DNA from: Planctomycetota bacterium
GTDB lineage: Bacteria; Planctomycetota; Planctomycetia; Planctomycetales; Planctomycetaceae
Length of the DNA: 64,000 nucleotides
NCBI GenBank assembly: GCA_018242525.1
Contig: JAFEBS010000063.1
Span: 1-64,000, forward strand
Direction of reading: 5' to 3'
The notes beneath the pieces were generated by a model, which was given only the letters and a program-made list of their open reading frames with translations, did not search any database and was not told where the DNA came from. The position numbers and the translations under genes were made by a program. Position 1 is the first letter of the stretch. Each line of letters starts with the position of its first letter. This document shows positions 52,328 through 61,337 of this stretch, one piece after another.

Positions 52328-54673
52328 ATGGCCATTGATCCGATTTGCGGGATGACCGTCGACCCCGCGACGGCTCGCAGTGCCGAACGCGATGGGAACA
52401 AGTTCTATTTCTGCAGTGAACACTGTCGGCAGAAATTCCTGGCAGAAATCCCGAAGCCGTCCCCAGACACCGCTCCTGAACTCGCACGTCCGCTGTTGCA
52501 CCGACTGGTTGTACTCAATGCCGACATGCCGGTTCAGGCAGTTATTCCCCCGAAGAGTGGTTACTATTGCCCGATGTGTCCGGGCGTCGAAAGCGATCGA
52601 CCGGGCATCTGCCCGATCTGCGGGATGGCCCTGGAACCGACCGGAGTCATGGATTCCGGCCAGGACGATGACGAGCTACACGACATGTCGCGTCGGTTCG
52701 TGGTCGCGCTGGCTTTGACGATTCCGGTCTTCCTGTCCGCCATGTTGCCAATGATCGGACTGCCGCTTGACCGTTGGATTTCCCCAACTGTGAATCACTG
52801 GTGGCAGTTGATCCTGAGTACTCCGGTCGTGTTCTGGTGTGGCCAGCCCTTTTTTGAGCGTGGATGGCGGTCTGTCGTGACGCGCCGGTTGAACATGTTC
52901 ACGTTGATTGCCCTGGGGACCGGCGCGGCGTACCTCTACAGCGTGGTCACATTCCTGGTTCCTGCCATCGTTCCCGCCGGCCTGCAGCGCCACGGACATG
53001 TGGAAGTCTACTTCGAAGCCGCTGCCGTCATCATCACCCTGGTGCTGCTGGGGCAGATCCTGGAATTGCGAGCCCGTCGCAAGACGGGGGCGGCCATTCG
53101 CGAGTTGATGTCACTGGTCCCTTCCGCAGCCCACCTGGTCAAAGCCGGTGTGGAGCTGGATGTTCCATTGGACAGTGTGATGTCCGGCCAGATTCTGCGT
53201 GTTCGCCCCGGTGAAAAAATCCCCGTGGACGGAGAATTGACCGAAGGTCGCAGTTCGATCGATGAATCGATGTTAACCGGTGAGCCATTGCCAGTCGAGA
53301 AGCAAACAGGCGACGCGGTGATCGGCGGAACCGTGAATCAGACGGGTGCGTTCCTGATGCGGGCCGACAAGGTCGGCAGTCAGACGGTCCTGTCGAGGAT
53401 TGTTCAACTGGTCTCAGAAGCCCAGCGCAGCCGGGCTCCCATTCAGAATCTGGCGGATACGGTGGCAGGCTATTTTGTTCCTGCTGTTGTCGTGATCGCC
53501 GTCGTGACATTTCTGGTCTGGTCAATTGCACAACCCGCTCAACCGGCGCTGGCCTGGGCGTTTGTGAATTCCGTGGCAGTCCTGGTGATTGCGTGCCCGT
53601 GTGCCCTGGGCCTTGCAACGCCAATGTCGGTGATGGTCGGAATCGGACGCGGTGCCAGGGCAGGGGTGTTAATCAAGAACGCCGAAGTGCTGGAACATTT
53701 GGAAGCCATCGATACGATCGTCCTCGACAAGACGGGCACCCTGACCGAAGGCCGGCCGATGCTGACAGACACGTTCGCCAGCGGTCCGCTCAGCGATGTG
53801 GAACTCTTGCGATTGGCTGCTGGCGTTGAACTGTCGAGTGAGCATCCCCTGGCGCGTGCGATTGTTGCGGGTGCGGAATCGCGCTCGTTGACGATCCCGC
53901 CGGTCTCTGCGTTCCAGTCCGCAACCGGTGGCGGCGTATCTGGAACTGTCGACGGCCGTTCCGTCAAGGTGGGGCAGCGTCCGTGGCTGCTCGACCAGAA
54001 GGTGACGGGTCTGGAAGTCTGCGAGGAACGAGCCAACGAATGGCGGCAACAGGGGCGGACCGTGATCTTCGTCGCCGTGGACGACCGTTGCGCCGGGCTG
54101 CTGTCTGTGGCTGACCGGGTCAAGGAGACCACTCCGAATGCCATTCGCACTCTGCAGGGAATGGGGCTGCAGGTTGTCGTTCTGACAGGTGACAACGAGA
54201 CTTCGGCGCGAGCAATTACTAATCCGCTGGGGATCGACGAAGTTCATGCGGGGATCCGACCCGACGAAAAGCTGACTCGGATCCAGGCGCTACAAGCCGG
54301 CGGTCGCAAGGTCGCGATGGCTGGCGATGGCCTCAATGATGCGCCTGCACTGGCTGCAGCCGATGTGGGGATCGCCATGGGGACAGGGACCGACGTCGCC
54401 ATGCAATCTGCCTCTGTCACGCTCGTGAAGGGAGATCTGCGGGGGATCGTGCAGTCGATACAGCTCGGCAAAGCCACAATGACAAACATCCGTCAGAACC
54501 TGTTTTTCGCCCTGATTTACAATGCCATTGGAATTCCTCTGGCGGCCGGTGTGTTGTACCCCATCTCACCGCACCTGCTGCTGAATCCAATGGTGGCTGC
54601 CGCCGCGATGAGTTTCAGTTCCGTATCCGTGATTACCAATGCCTTGCGTTTGCGACGAGCCCGTCTGTCCTGA
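52328..54673 (+). CDS. Copper-translocating P-type ATPase (P1B) with YHS domain
   Basis: This 781-residue membrane ATPase exports or handles copper ions. The N-terminus has a YHS domain (DPICGMTVDP and FYFCSEHCRQKF) and then a heavy-metal-binding domain with YYCPMCPG and CPICGMAL. Eight membrane segments follow with the ion motif CPC (C423, C425; IACPCALGLATP), the phosphorylation site DKTGTLTEG (D467) and GDGLNDAPALAAADVGIAMG. No typical HMA domain precedes. The start is ATG 52328, with GGAG eight bases upstream; ATG 52307 and GTG 52280 are alternatives. Confidence 0.93.
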   Translation: MAIDPICGMTVDPATARSAERDGNKFYFCSEHCRQKFLAEIPKPSPDTAPELARPLLHRLVVLNADMPVQAVIPPKSGYYCPMCPGVESDRPGICPICGMALEPTGVMDSGQDDDELHDMSRRFVVALALTIPVFLSAMLPMIGLPLDRWISPTVNHWWQLILSTPVVFWCGQPFFERGWRSVVTRRLNMFTLIALGTGAAYLYSVVTFLVPAIVPAGLQRHGHVEVYFEAAAVIITLVLLGQILELRARRKTGAAIRELMSLVPSAAHLVKAGVELDVPLDSVMSGQILRVRPGEKIPVDGELTEGRSSIDESMLTGEPLPVEKQTGDAVIGGTVNQTGAFLMRADKVGSQTVLSRIVQLVSEAQRSRAPIQNLADTVAGYFVPAVVVIAVVTFLVWSIAQPAQPALAWAFVNSVAVLVIACPCALGLATPMSVMVGIGRGARAGVLIKNAEVLEHLEAIDTIVLDKTGTLTEGRPMLTDTFASGPLSDVELLRLAAGVELSSEHPLARAIVAGAESRSLTIPPVSAFQSATGGGVSGTVDGRSVKVGQRPWLLDQKVTGLEVCEERANEWRQQGRTVIFVAVDDRCAGLLSVADRVKETTPNAIRTLQGMGLQVVVLTGDNETSARAITNPLGIDEVHAGIRPDEKLTRIQALQAGGRKVAMAGDGLNDAPALAAADVGIAMGTGTDVAMQSASVTLVKGDLRGIVQSIQLGKATMTNIRQNLFFALIYNAIGIPLAAGVLYPISPHLLLNPMVAAAAMSFSSVSVITNALRLRRARLS

Positions 54674-54708
54674 GATTTGGATCCGTTGTCCCCCTGAGTC
54701 CCCGAGTC

Positions 54709-56598
54709 GTGCGTTCCGCTGACAGCCAGAAATCATCCCCGAGCAACGACGGTTCGCAGTCCCAGTGGACCCTGATTTACCGTATGCTGGGGCTCGCCTG
54801 GCAGTTTCGGGCCGCCTGCCTGCGGGTCCTGGTTCTGAACCTGGTGCTGGTCGCTCTCAATCTTTCCGGACTCGGTCTGGCGGGGTTGGGGATCGACGTG
54901 TTGCGGCAGGCCTTTCAACCGGACGGCCCGGCACCCCGCTGGCCCTTGGGCTGGAATCCGCCTGTCGGCTGGAGTCCGCTGGCCCTGGTCGTCTTCGTCG
55001 CCGCGATCGTCCTGATCGTCGCGATTTTTCAGGCCACCGTGAAATTCGTAGCGGCGGTGGCCGGAGCCGCACTCAGCCAGGAGATTCTGATTCAACTGAG
55101 GACAAACGTTTACGACAAACTGCAGCGTCTGAGTTTTCATTACTTCGACTCGAATGAAAGCAGCGCGATCATCAACCGCATGACAGGCGACGTGCAGGCG
55201 GTTCGTGGGTTTGTGGACGGAGTCCTGCTGAAGATCCTGACGGTTGCGCTGTCGCTGGGTGTGTACTTCGCCTACATGCTTTCGGTCCATGCGCCGCTGG
55301 CCTGCGCCTGCCTGGTGACTTCACCGCTGCTGTGGGTGGGGGCCGTCCTGTTTTCACGAACGGTGCGACCGCTTTACAAACGGAGCAGTGAGCTGAATGA
55401 CAAGCTGATCCTGCGACTGTCCGAAAACGTCCAGGGGATTCAAGTGGTCAAGGGGTTCGCCCGGGAAGACGATGAAATCGCCCGATTCACCGAATCCAAC
55501 CGCGCCTTGAAGGACCAGAAGTACACCATTTTCTGGCGGTTGAGTGTCTATCAGCCGACGATGGGATTCCTGACACAAATCAACCAACTGGTTCTGATTG
55601 GCTACGGCGGTGCTCTCGTCATCCAGGGACAACTGCCGTTGGGAGCCGGATTGTTCGTCTTCGCCAATCTGATTCACGAGTTCGCCAACCAGGTGGGGCA
55701 GATCATCAACATCGCCAACAGCATTCAGGCGAGCCTGACAGGTGCCGAGAGGATCTTCGACGTGCTGGACGCGGACGTCGAAATCGAAAGCCCCATCGAC
55801 GCCATTCGGCTTCCGCGAGCGCGAGGACAGGTGACCTTTGAACACGTTGACTTTGCGTATTCGAGTCGATCCCACATCGGCACGATCCACGCCGACGAAC
55901 CTGTGTTACAGGATATTTCCTTCGTGATCGAGCCGGGCGAAATCATCGGACTGGTGGGTGAAACGGGAGTCGGCAAGACGACATTGTTGAATCTGATCGC
56001 GCGGTTTTATGACGTGACCGCCGGGCGGATCCTGATCGACGGCATCGACATCCGGCAACTGGATCTGCAAGACCTGCGTCGCAATCTGGGGCTGGTCTTT
56101 CAGGAGAGTTTCCTGTTCAGCAACACTGTCGCGGCGAACATCGCCTTCGGCGAACCGGAAGCGGATCTGCAGCGAGTCGAAGATGCATCGCGACTGGCCG
56201 CTGCCCATGAATTCGTCGTTGATCTTCCGGAGGGATACGACAGCCTGATCGGGGAGCACGGCTGCAATTTGTCCGGCGGGCAGCGGCAACGATTGTCGAT
56301 CGCCCGAGCCCTGTTGCTGGATCCGCCGATTCTGCTCCTGGACGATGCGACGGCCGCCGTTGATCCCGAGACGGAACATGAGATTCAACAGGCCATCAGT
56401 TCCGCTCAGCACGGACGCACCACGATCCTGGTCTCCAACCGGATCAGCGCTCTGAAACGCACGGACCGAATCTACGTCCTGCACGCCGGCCACATCGTGG
56501 AATCAGGCAGCCACGAAGATTTAATGCGACTCGACGGCGAATATGCCAAGCTGGCTCGGATACAATTTGTCGAACCGGTTTCGGCGTTTTCGTCGTAA
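54709..56598 (+). CDS. ABC exporter (fused permease and ATPase)
   Basis: This 629-residue half-transporter has six membrane segments (about residues 20-330) and a C-terminal ATPase domain. Motifs are Walker A GLVGETGVGKTTLLN near residue 420, Q-loop LGLVFQESFLFSNTV, signature NLSGGQRQRLSIARALLLD, Walker B ILLLDDATAAVD and H-loop VSNRISAL, where the usual His is Asn. It resembles the MsbA/McjD/multidrug exporter group; substrate unknown. The start is GTG 54709, 35 bases after the copper ATPase. The Asp in place of Glu after Walker B (LLDDAT) may slow ATP hydrolysis. Confidence 0.9.
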   Translation: MRSADSQKSSPSNDGSQSQWTLIYRMLGLAWQFRAACLRVLVLNLVLVALNLSGLGLAGLGIDVLRQAFQPDGPAPRWPLGWNPPVGWSPLALVVFVAAIVLIVAIFQATVKFVAAVAGAALSQEILIQLRTNVYDKLQRLSFHYFDSNESSAIINRMTGDVQAVRGFVDGVLLKILTVALSLGVYFAYMLSVHAPLACACLVTSPLLWVGAVLFSRTVRPLYKRSSELNDKLILRLSENVQGIQVVKGFAREDDEIARFTESNRALKDQKYTIFWRLSVYQPTMGFLTQINQLVLIGYGGALVIQGQLPLGAGLFVFANLIHEFANQVGQIINIANSIQASLTGAERIFDVLDADVEIESPIDAIRLPRARGQVTFEHVDFAYSSRSHIGTIHADEPVLQDISFVIEPGEIIGLVGETGVGKTTLLNLIARFYDVTAGRILIDGIDIRQLDLQDLRRNLGLVFQESFLFSNTVAANIAFGEPEADLQRVEDASRLAAAHEFVVDLPEGYDSLIGEHGCNLSGGQRQRLSIARALLLDPPILLLDDATAAVDPETEHEIQQAISSAQHGRTTILVSNRISALKRTDRIYVLHAGHIVESGSHEDLMRLDGEYAKLARIQFVEPVSAFSS

Positions 56599-56714
56599 TT
56601 TCCGGAGCCAGTCGCAGTGCCCCTTTACAGAATCGCTCCTTCCAGCCAAGGCGAAATCGAAGCAATATCGGATACGCAATACGGCAGCTTAGCACCTAAA
56701 GAACTAATAAATGA

Positions 56715-59700
56715 TCAAGCAAATTGCCAGTCCGCCTCCGATAACGGCGAGCAATTCAAAATGTCGAGTTGGATCAGCGAGTCAAGAGCAGCGGCTCGCA
56801 TTGTCGGCCAGTAGTCCTCGTCCCTTGCAAGTATTTTAAGGAGCTCTACTCTGAGCGACGAAATCATCTCCTTCCCTAAGGCCTGTGGCATTATAGTTAA
56901 TCTATTCGTAATCTCCTCGTTGACGTGGGGTCTCGCCGCTCTGATTTTCGACATCGTCGCGACATCGCTATAAACCCTCGCTTCTTCCATCGTTGGATGT
57001 GTGACGAATAGGCAACTCAGCATTGCGTCCAAACGACATTCTGGGTATCCGTGGCCGTGCAGCCTTGAACAGATACGCCGATTCAACTCAGATGACAATT
57101 CCGAAGGCAAGGCATGATTGCGAATCGAAACCTGAATGGCCAAGTCAAGTGCCGCGTCGTTTCTGAGATCGAGCAACTCTTCTATTAGGGAGGCCGCCAG
57201 CTGCGCAGTAACCAGTTCGTATAGTCTCAACCGCATCTCGTTATTGCGCGCATGTACTGTGGCGGCCCACAAATCCGACACTTTGTGAAGGTTCACGTTG
57301 TTAACACGTAATGCCACGCTAAATAACACCGCAGTCCAAGATTCGGGAAAGGCGGACGGGTTCCGGATCGCCTTAATTAGTGAATGTATCTCTTCCGAAG
57401 AAATCGCACCTGTGTCTGCAGACCCCATGACATCCGCGGCAAGCTCGGAGTCGACTAGAATACCCTCGTTGTGCAAGCCAATGGCAACCTGCATGATTCT
57501 AACGAAGGGGATTTTGCTCGTGGCAATCGCAGTAGGTGAGTATCGGCGATACACGCCTGCATACACGACCCAGTCCTTACGGCGTGCGAAGCAGTCTGCC
57601 CATTTACTGGTGCGGAGTTCGTCTGCGATTTCGGCACGCAACAAGCCGGCCGAAATCAAACGGTCCCACTGTGATATGGGAAAGAGTAGCACTATCCATT
57701 TTTCTTGGCACTTGCCCTCTCGAGAACTAAAGGACGCTGCCACTTCCCTCAAATTCAACAATTCATTCGGAGTGTCGAATAGGTACCTCACGTCGGATTT
57801 ATAGCGCCGCCAATCTTCGACAGACCGAAATTGATCGGGTGGCGGGCCGAGAATGAAATCGCAGGTAAAACGCCAGTTCACAGACCTTGGGAGAGTGCAC
57901 ATCGCGTCTTTTGCTGTGCGGTACAGATCGGGGTCATCTGGCTGGATCAGTGATTCGAACAACAATCGAAAATAGCGAACATATTCTCCATTCGATGAAT
58001 CCGGCGTAGGGAACGGTAATCGCTGCTGACATTCAATATTGAACGTCAACCACGAAGGTCGCACGACAGAAATCATTGCGCCGCCGATCTCCTCAAAGTC
58101 AAACCGATGTGGATACTCTGCTTCGACAGGTAGTTCCAGAACTTCCCAGATGTCGTCCAAGGAGAAATAAACATTCCGAATCGTGCACGCCAGTGATAGA
58201 AACTTAGTGGGCGGGAGATGCTTGCGAATATAGTCTTCACCATTAACAATACTCCGATATCGCTTGTAGGGAAGTTGTGCGATGACCGCCGCAAGAACAT
58301 CAGGGTCAACCAGTCCCAAATCGACGTCTAGTTCGCCAAATAGAGCCACGTCAATCGCCCCGGTCGCAAGGGCCTCATCTTGAAGTGCCGTTGAAATGAA
58401 CTCGACAAAGCTTGAGTATTCTGCCGCTTCCCGCGGTATCACGCGGGAAAACAGCCAGATCGCAAATTGGTTATTACCGAGCGAGCGTTCCGATTTGTTC
58501 TGGAACATCTTCCACAGTTCGCGCCAAGCGTCGCCATCGCGAAACGTCTCCAAGATTGGGCAGATCCATTCTTGACCAAGCCAAGTCCACCAATCTCGCT
58601 CTCTGAAACACGCGTTGAAGATTCTTCGAAAATGGTCAAATAGAAGCCGTTCAAACTCAGGCAGGGCAAAAACCACTGCTCGCTTGGCTGGAAGCGTCGC
58701 CACAAGAGTCTCGTTGTCTGGCGGACCATCAGTGTCGGTTGCAGCGTCGAAAGCCCAAACCAACCGCTGCGCAGGGGCCGCCATGGCAACGAAAAAGCGT
58801 AGTACCTGTTGCCAATACGGGCCTCGTGCGACGAGGCTCTTAAACACCTTGTCTGAGTTCACGTTTGCGTGATTGGACATATAACTGGCGGCGAAGTACT
58901 CTCGATATGGCTGAATTACGAAGTCGATGTCGGATTGCGTTGCGCCTTTACCCGAAAGAAAAATAAGGCGATCTGTCGCAAGGTCGTAGATACTCTTAAT
59001 TTCTTCATTCGGGATCGAGTTTATGCGCTCTTCGCCGCGTATTAAGCGCCACACCGTCCATACTGCTTCTTTGAATTTCCCTTCCGGCATAGTGGCAGCT
59101 TCACCGCGAGACACTGCTTCGTGTATCTGATAGCCGACCATCTCGTGGAGGAGCCGCAATTCGGGTTCGTAGCGCGAGATCACGTCGTTCTTCGTTTTCT
59201 CGCGTTGAAACACCACATCAACATATTTCTGGAACAACTTATGGCGTTCTTCTGGGATGTCGCTCTTTTTCCGTACGATGGTGAGCATGACAGTCGCTTG
59301 GAGCAAAGTTGTCGCCAAACGGCGGACCGCTTCCGACGCCATTCCCCGTTTGATTCGCTCTTCAGCCTCTCTCCTCTCGTCCGAATTCCTTATCCTTTCC
59401 GTTAGCCAATCAGCGGCGTATTGATTGAAGTCGTCAATGCTGAGGTCGTTAATCCTCCAACGGAGCGGTTGGAAGCGATCAAATTCGCCGTGATATCCTT
59501 GTGGGCGGCTAGACATAACAATCTGAAGGTCGACGTTCTCACCATCACATCGGTTTAGAAACGAATCACAGTCCTTTAGGAGCGCATCCCGATCATCTTT
59601 GTTGGGAATCTCGTCAAGACCATCCAGTATTAGTAAAGTAGGATTCGATGATATCAACGCGAATACATCATCCTGGGTTAGCGACGATTCGACGGATCCA

Positions 59701-60836
59701 CCAATTATCTGCCGCGCGATGTACGACGCAATTCCTGCGGGAGTGCGGTCGTCAAGGAGTGTCTTGCGCCATTTAGCATAACGCCTCAATTCCACTCGGA
59801 ACGGGAATCGAAGTGTACAAGATGCATCTAGATCGTTGGGTGTCCATTTGGCAGGCAGTTTTAGTCTCTTGGCAAGCGCCGCAGCAAACGTCCGGTCGAC
59901 TAAACGCGCAGCGTGGTAGATAGCGAGGAACTGCGTAATTGTGCTTTTTCCGTACCCGGGCCCGGCTAGAAGCATTACTTTTCCGAGAGCACCCCAAAGC
60001 AAAGGAAATGCAGATGAGACTTGATCCAAGTCGTCGGGGAGTATGGCTGCTGGATCCTCATCTAGAATGGATTCAGGGGACCAGGCATCGACAGTTTCGC
60101 GGTAGCATTGCGGTACTGCATCCTTGTCTAATTGAAGGGTTTGATCGATGAATACCTTTGTAAGTGGCAACGGGTCATCATCACCCGCCTCTTCAGCACG
60201 GGCCTTCGATTCGCCATCAACGAGACTTCTGAGGTAACCACGGAAAGTGTGCTGCCGTCGGTCCGCGTGAAAGTTGTGTTGGTTTAGCAGTGCCGCAAGT
60301 ACATCGCCTGGAAGAATGAGGTCCGTATACGTAGAGCGGACAGCCGGGTTGTTATCTAGCATTCGCGATAAATCCGCAGCATCCCAAACTTCGATGGAAG
60401 GTATCTTCGATTGCCATTCTGCAGCGATCTTCGTGATTTTGTCACGAGTTCCAATTCGACTTGCTCCTGTGAGAGGGACATTCGTAATCAATACATAGGT
60501 ATGGCATCGCAATTGGTGTTTTGTGATGACCTTTTCCAGTTCGGCCTTAAGGTCACTCACCACGGCCGCGCCGGCTCCTGACCAACCTCGGAGTCCAATG
60601 TCATGAAATTTGACTTGGAATATATGCTGCTTCGGTACATCTGTCGTTTCATTCGACGGTCGGACGTAGTCGGGATGATTGACAGGTTGCATCCATGTTG
60701 CTTCACGCGATCCATCTGCACCGGCAGATGCAAATTGGACTAGTTCTCCGCGACCTCGACGTCGCACTTCTAATAGCGATTGCACCATTTCTTGGAAAGC
60801 GTTGCTGCTCATGCGGTGAAAATGATACTTGGACAT
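56715..60836 (-). CDS. PD-(D/E)XK nuclease-NACHT STAND NTPase, candidate antiphage defence protein
   Basis: This 1,373-residue protein has three parts. The N-terminal part (about residues 1-160) looks like an Mrr-type PD-(D/E)XK nuclease: FQEMVQSLLEVRR, then GADGSREATW with D41, and HIFQVKFHD with Q74 and K76. The central NACHT domain has Walker A GPGYGKST (292-299, K297), Walker B LLILDGLDEI (D405-E409) and the following SSRPQGYHGEFDRF. The C-terminal 700 residues look alpha-helical with no recognised repeat and may be the sensor. Bacterial NACHT and AVAST proteins with this layout sense phage proteins and then trigger nuclease activity; this role is inferred. The gene looks A+T-richer than its neighbours and has its own promoter, so acquisition by transfer is likely. 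ATG 60836 is favoured; ATG 60851 is possible. Confidence 0.8.
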   Translation of the reverse strand: MSKYHFHRMSSNAFQEMVQSLLEVRRRGRGELVQFASAGADGSREATWMQPVNHPDYVRPSNETTDVPKQHIFQVKFHDIGLRGWSGAGAAVVSDLKAELEKVITKHQLRCHTYVLITNVPLTGASRIGTRDKITKIAAEWQSKIPSIEVWDAADLSRMLDNNPAVRSTYTDLILPGDVLAALLNQHNFHADRRQHTFRGYLRSLVDGESKARAEEAGDDDPLPLTKVFIDQTLQLDKDAVPQCYRETVDAWSPESILDEDPAAILPDDLDQVSSAFPLLWGALGKVMLLAGPGYGKSTITQFLAIYHAARLVDRTFAAALAKRLKLPAKWTPNDLDASCTLRFPFRVELRRYAKWRKTLLDDRTPAGIASYIARQIIGGSVESSLTQDDVFALISSNPTLLILDGLDEIPNKDDRDALLKDCDSFLNRCDGENVDLQIVMSSRPQGYHGEFDRFQPLRWRINDLSIDDFNQYAADWLTERIRNSDERREAEERIKRGMASEAVRRLATTLLQATVMLTIVRKKSDIPEERHKLFQKYVDVVFQREKTKNDVISRYEPELRLLHEMVGYQIHEAVSRGEAATMPEGKFKEAVWTVWRLIRGEERINSIPNEEIKSIYDLATDRLIFLSGKGATQSDIDFVIQPYREYFAASYMSNHANVNSDKVFKSLVARGPYWQQVLRFFVAMAAPAQRLVWAFDAATDTDGPPDNETLVATLPAKRAVVFALPEFERLLFDHFRRIFNACFRERDWWTWLGQEWICPILETFRDGDAWRELWKMFQNKSERSLGNNQFAIWLFSRVIPREAAEYSSFVEFISTALQDEALATGAIDVALFGELDVDLGLVDPDVLAAVIAQLPYKRYRSIVNGEDYIRKHLPPTKFLSLACTIRNVYFSLDDIWEVLELPVEAEYPHRFDFEEIGGAMISVVRPSWLTFNIECQQRLPFPTPDSSNGEYVRYFRLLFESLIQPDDPDLYRTAKDAMCTLPRSVNWRFTCDFILGPPPDQFRSVEDWRRYKSDVRYLFDTPNELLNLREVAASFSSREGKCQEKWIVLLFPISQWDRLISAGLLRAEIADELRTSKWADCFARRKDWVVYAGVYRRYSPTAIATSKIPFVRIMQVAIGLHNEGILVDSELAADVMGSADTGAISSEEIHSLIKAIRNPSAFPESWTAVLFSVALRVNNVNLHKVSDLWAATVHARNNEMRLRLYELVTAQLAASLIEELLDLRNDAALDLAIQVSIRNHALPSELSSELNRRICSRLHGHGYPECRLDAMLSCLFVTHPTMEEARVYSDVATMSKIRAARPHVNEEITNRLTIMPQALGKEMISSLRVELLKILARDEDYWPTMRAAALDSLIQLDILNCSPLSEADWQFA

Positions 60837-60876
60837 GGTGGAGTGTCTCATGTATTCAGTGAATGGGTGCGGACCT

Positions 60877-60905
60877 AAGGTAGCGTGTCTGTTTATGCGT
60901 GTCAA
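60877..60905 (-). promoter_or_regulatory. Promoter of the NACHT gene
   Basis: On the - strand, TTGACA (60905-60900) and TACCTT (60882-60877) are spaced by 17 bases. Transcription would start near 60870, so the start codon should be the ATG at 60851 or 60836, which excludes the longer frame beginning at 60911. Confidence 0.55.
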
Positions 60906-61337
60906 ATGCAAACGCCGCCACGGGGTTTGCTGGCATCATAAACCAATTTGGTGGCAGGAAAGGCGGTGGATTTCGCCTAGGCTTGCAGCCCGCCTTGAGA
61001 GATTGCGTGCAGGCGGGAAAACTTGGCACTACTAACTGCGCGCATTCGTTGAAACAGGCTAGGCTACTAAGCGATTCCTGATGAACATCGTCCGCAAGTT
61101 GCTCTGCCGCGGCGAACTCATCGGACAAGTCCGCCATGAACAAGTCACCCACAAACACTTCGCGTCGGCAGCAAAAGCGGTTAGTAACTGCGCTGCTGCA
61201 TACCACGTCAACATGCCGAATCGACTCGCAGGTAGTTTTTGCGGAAATCGGCAAACCGATTGCATTGCAATGGATTGCGAAAGCTTGGCAAGGCCTGCTA
61301 AAGAATCGACCTCGCCGAACAACAGGATGTCGTGCCG
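60906..61337. other. Intergenic stretch with possible decayed transposase
   Basis: No intact gene lies here. In one + frame (about 61136-61300) the translation gives KRLVTALLHTTSTCRI and IALQWIAKAWQGLL, which loosely recalls the tail of DDE-type transposases, but the match is weak and frames are broken. The sequence may be the scar of a mobile element at the edge of the NACHT gene. Confidence 0.25.

Noticed and set aside
54709..56598. ABC exporter considered as part of a toxin or bacteriocin system
   Set aside because: No precursor peptide, peptidase domain or modifying enzyme is nearby.
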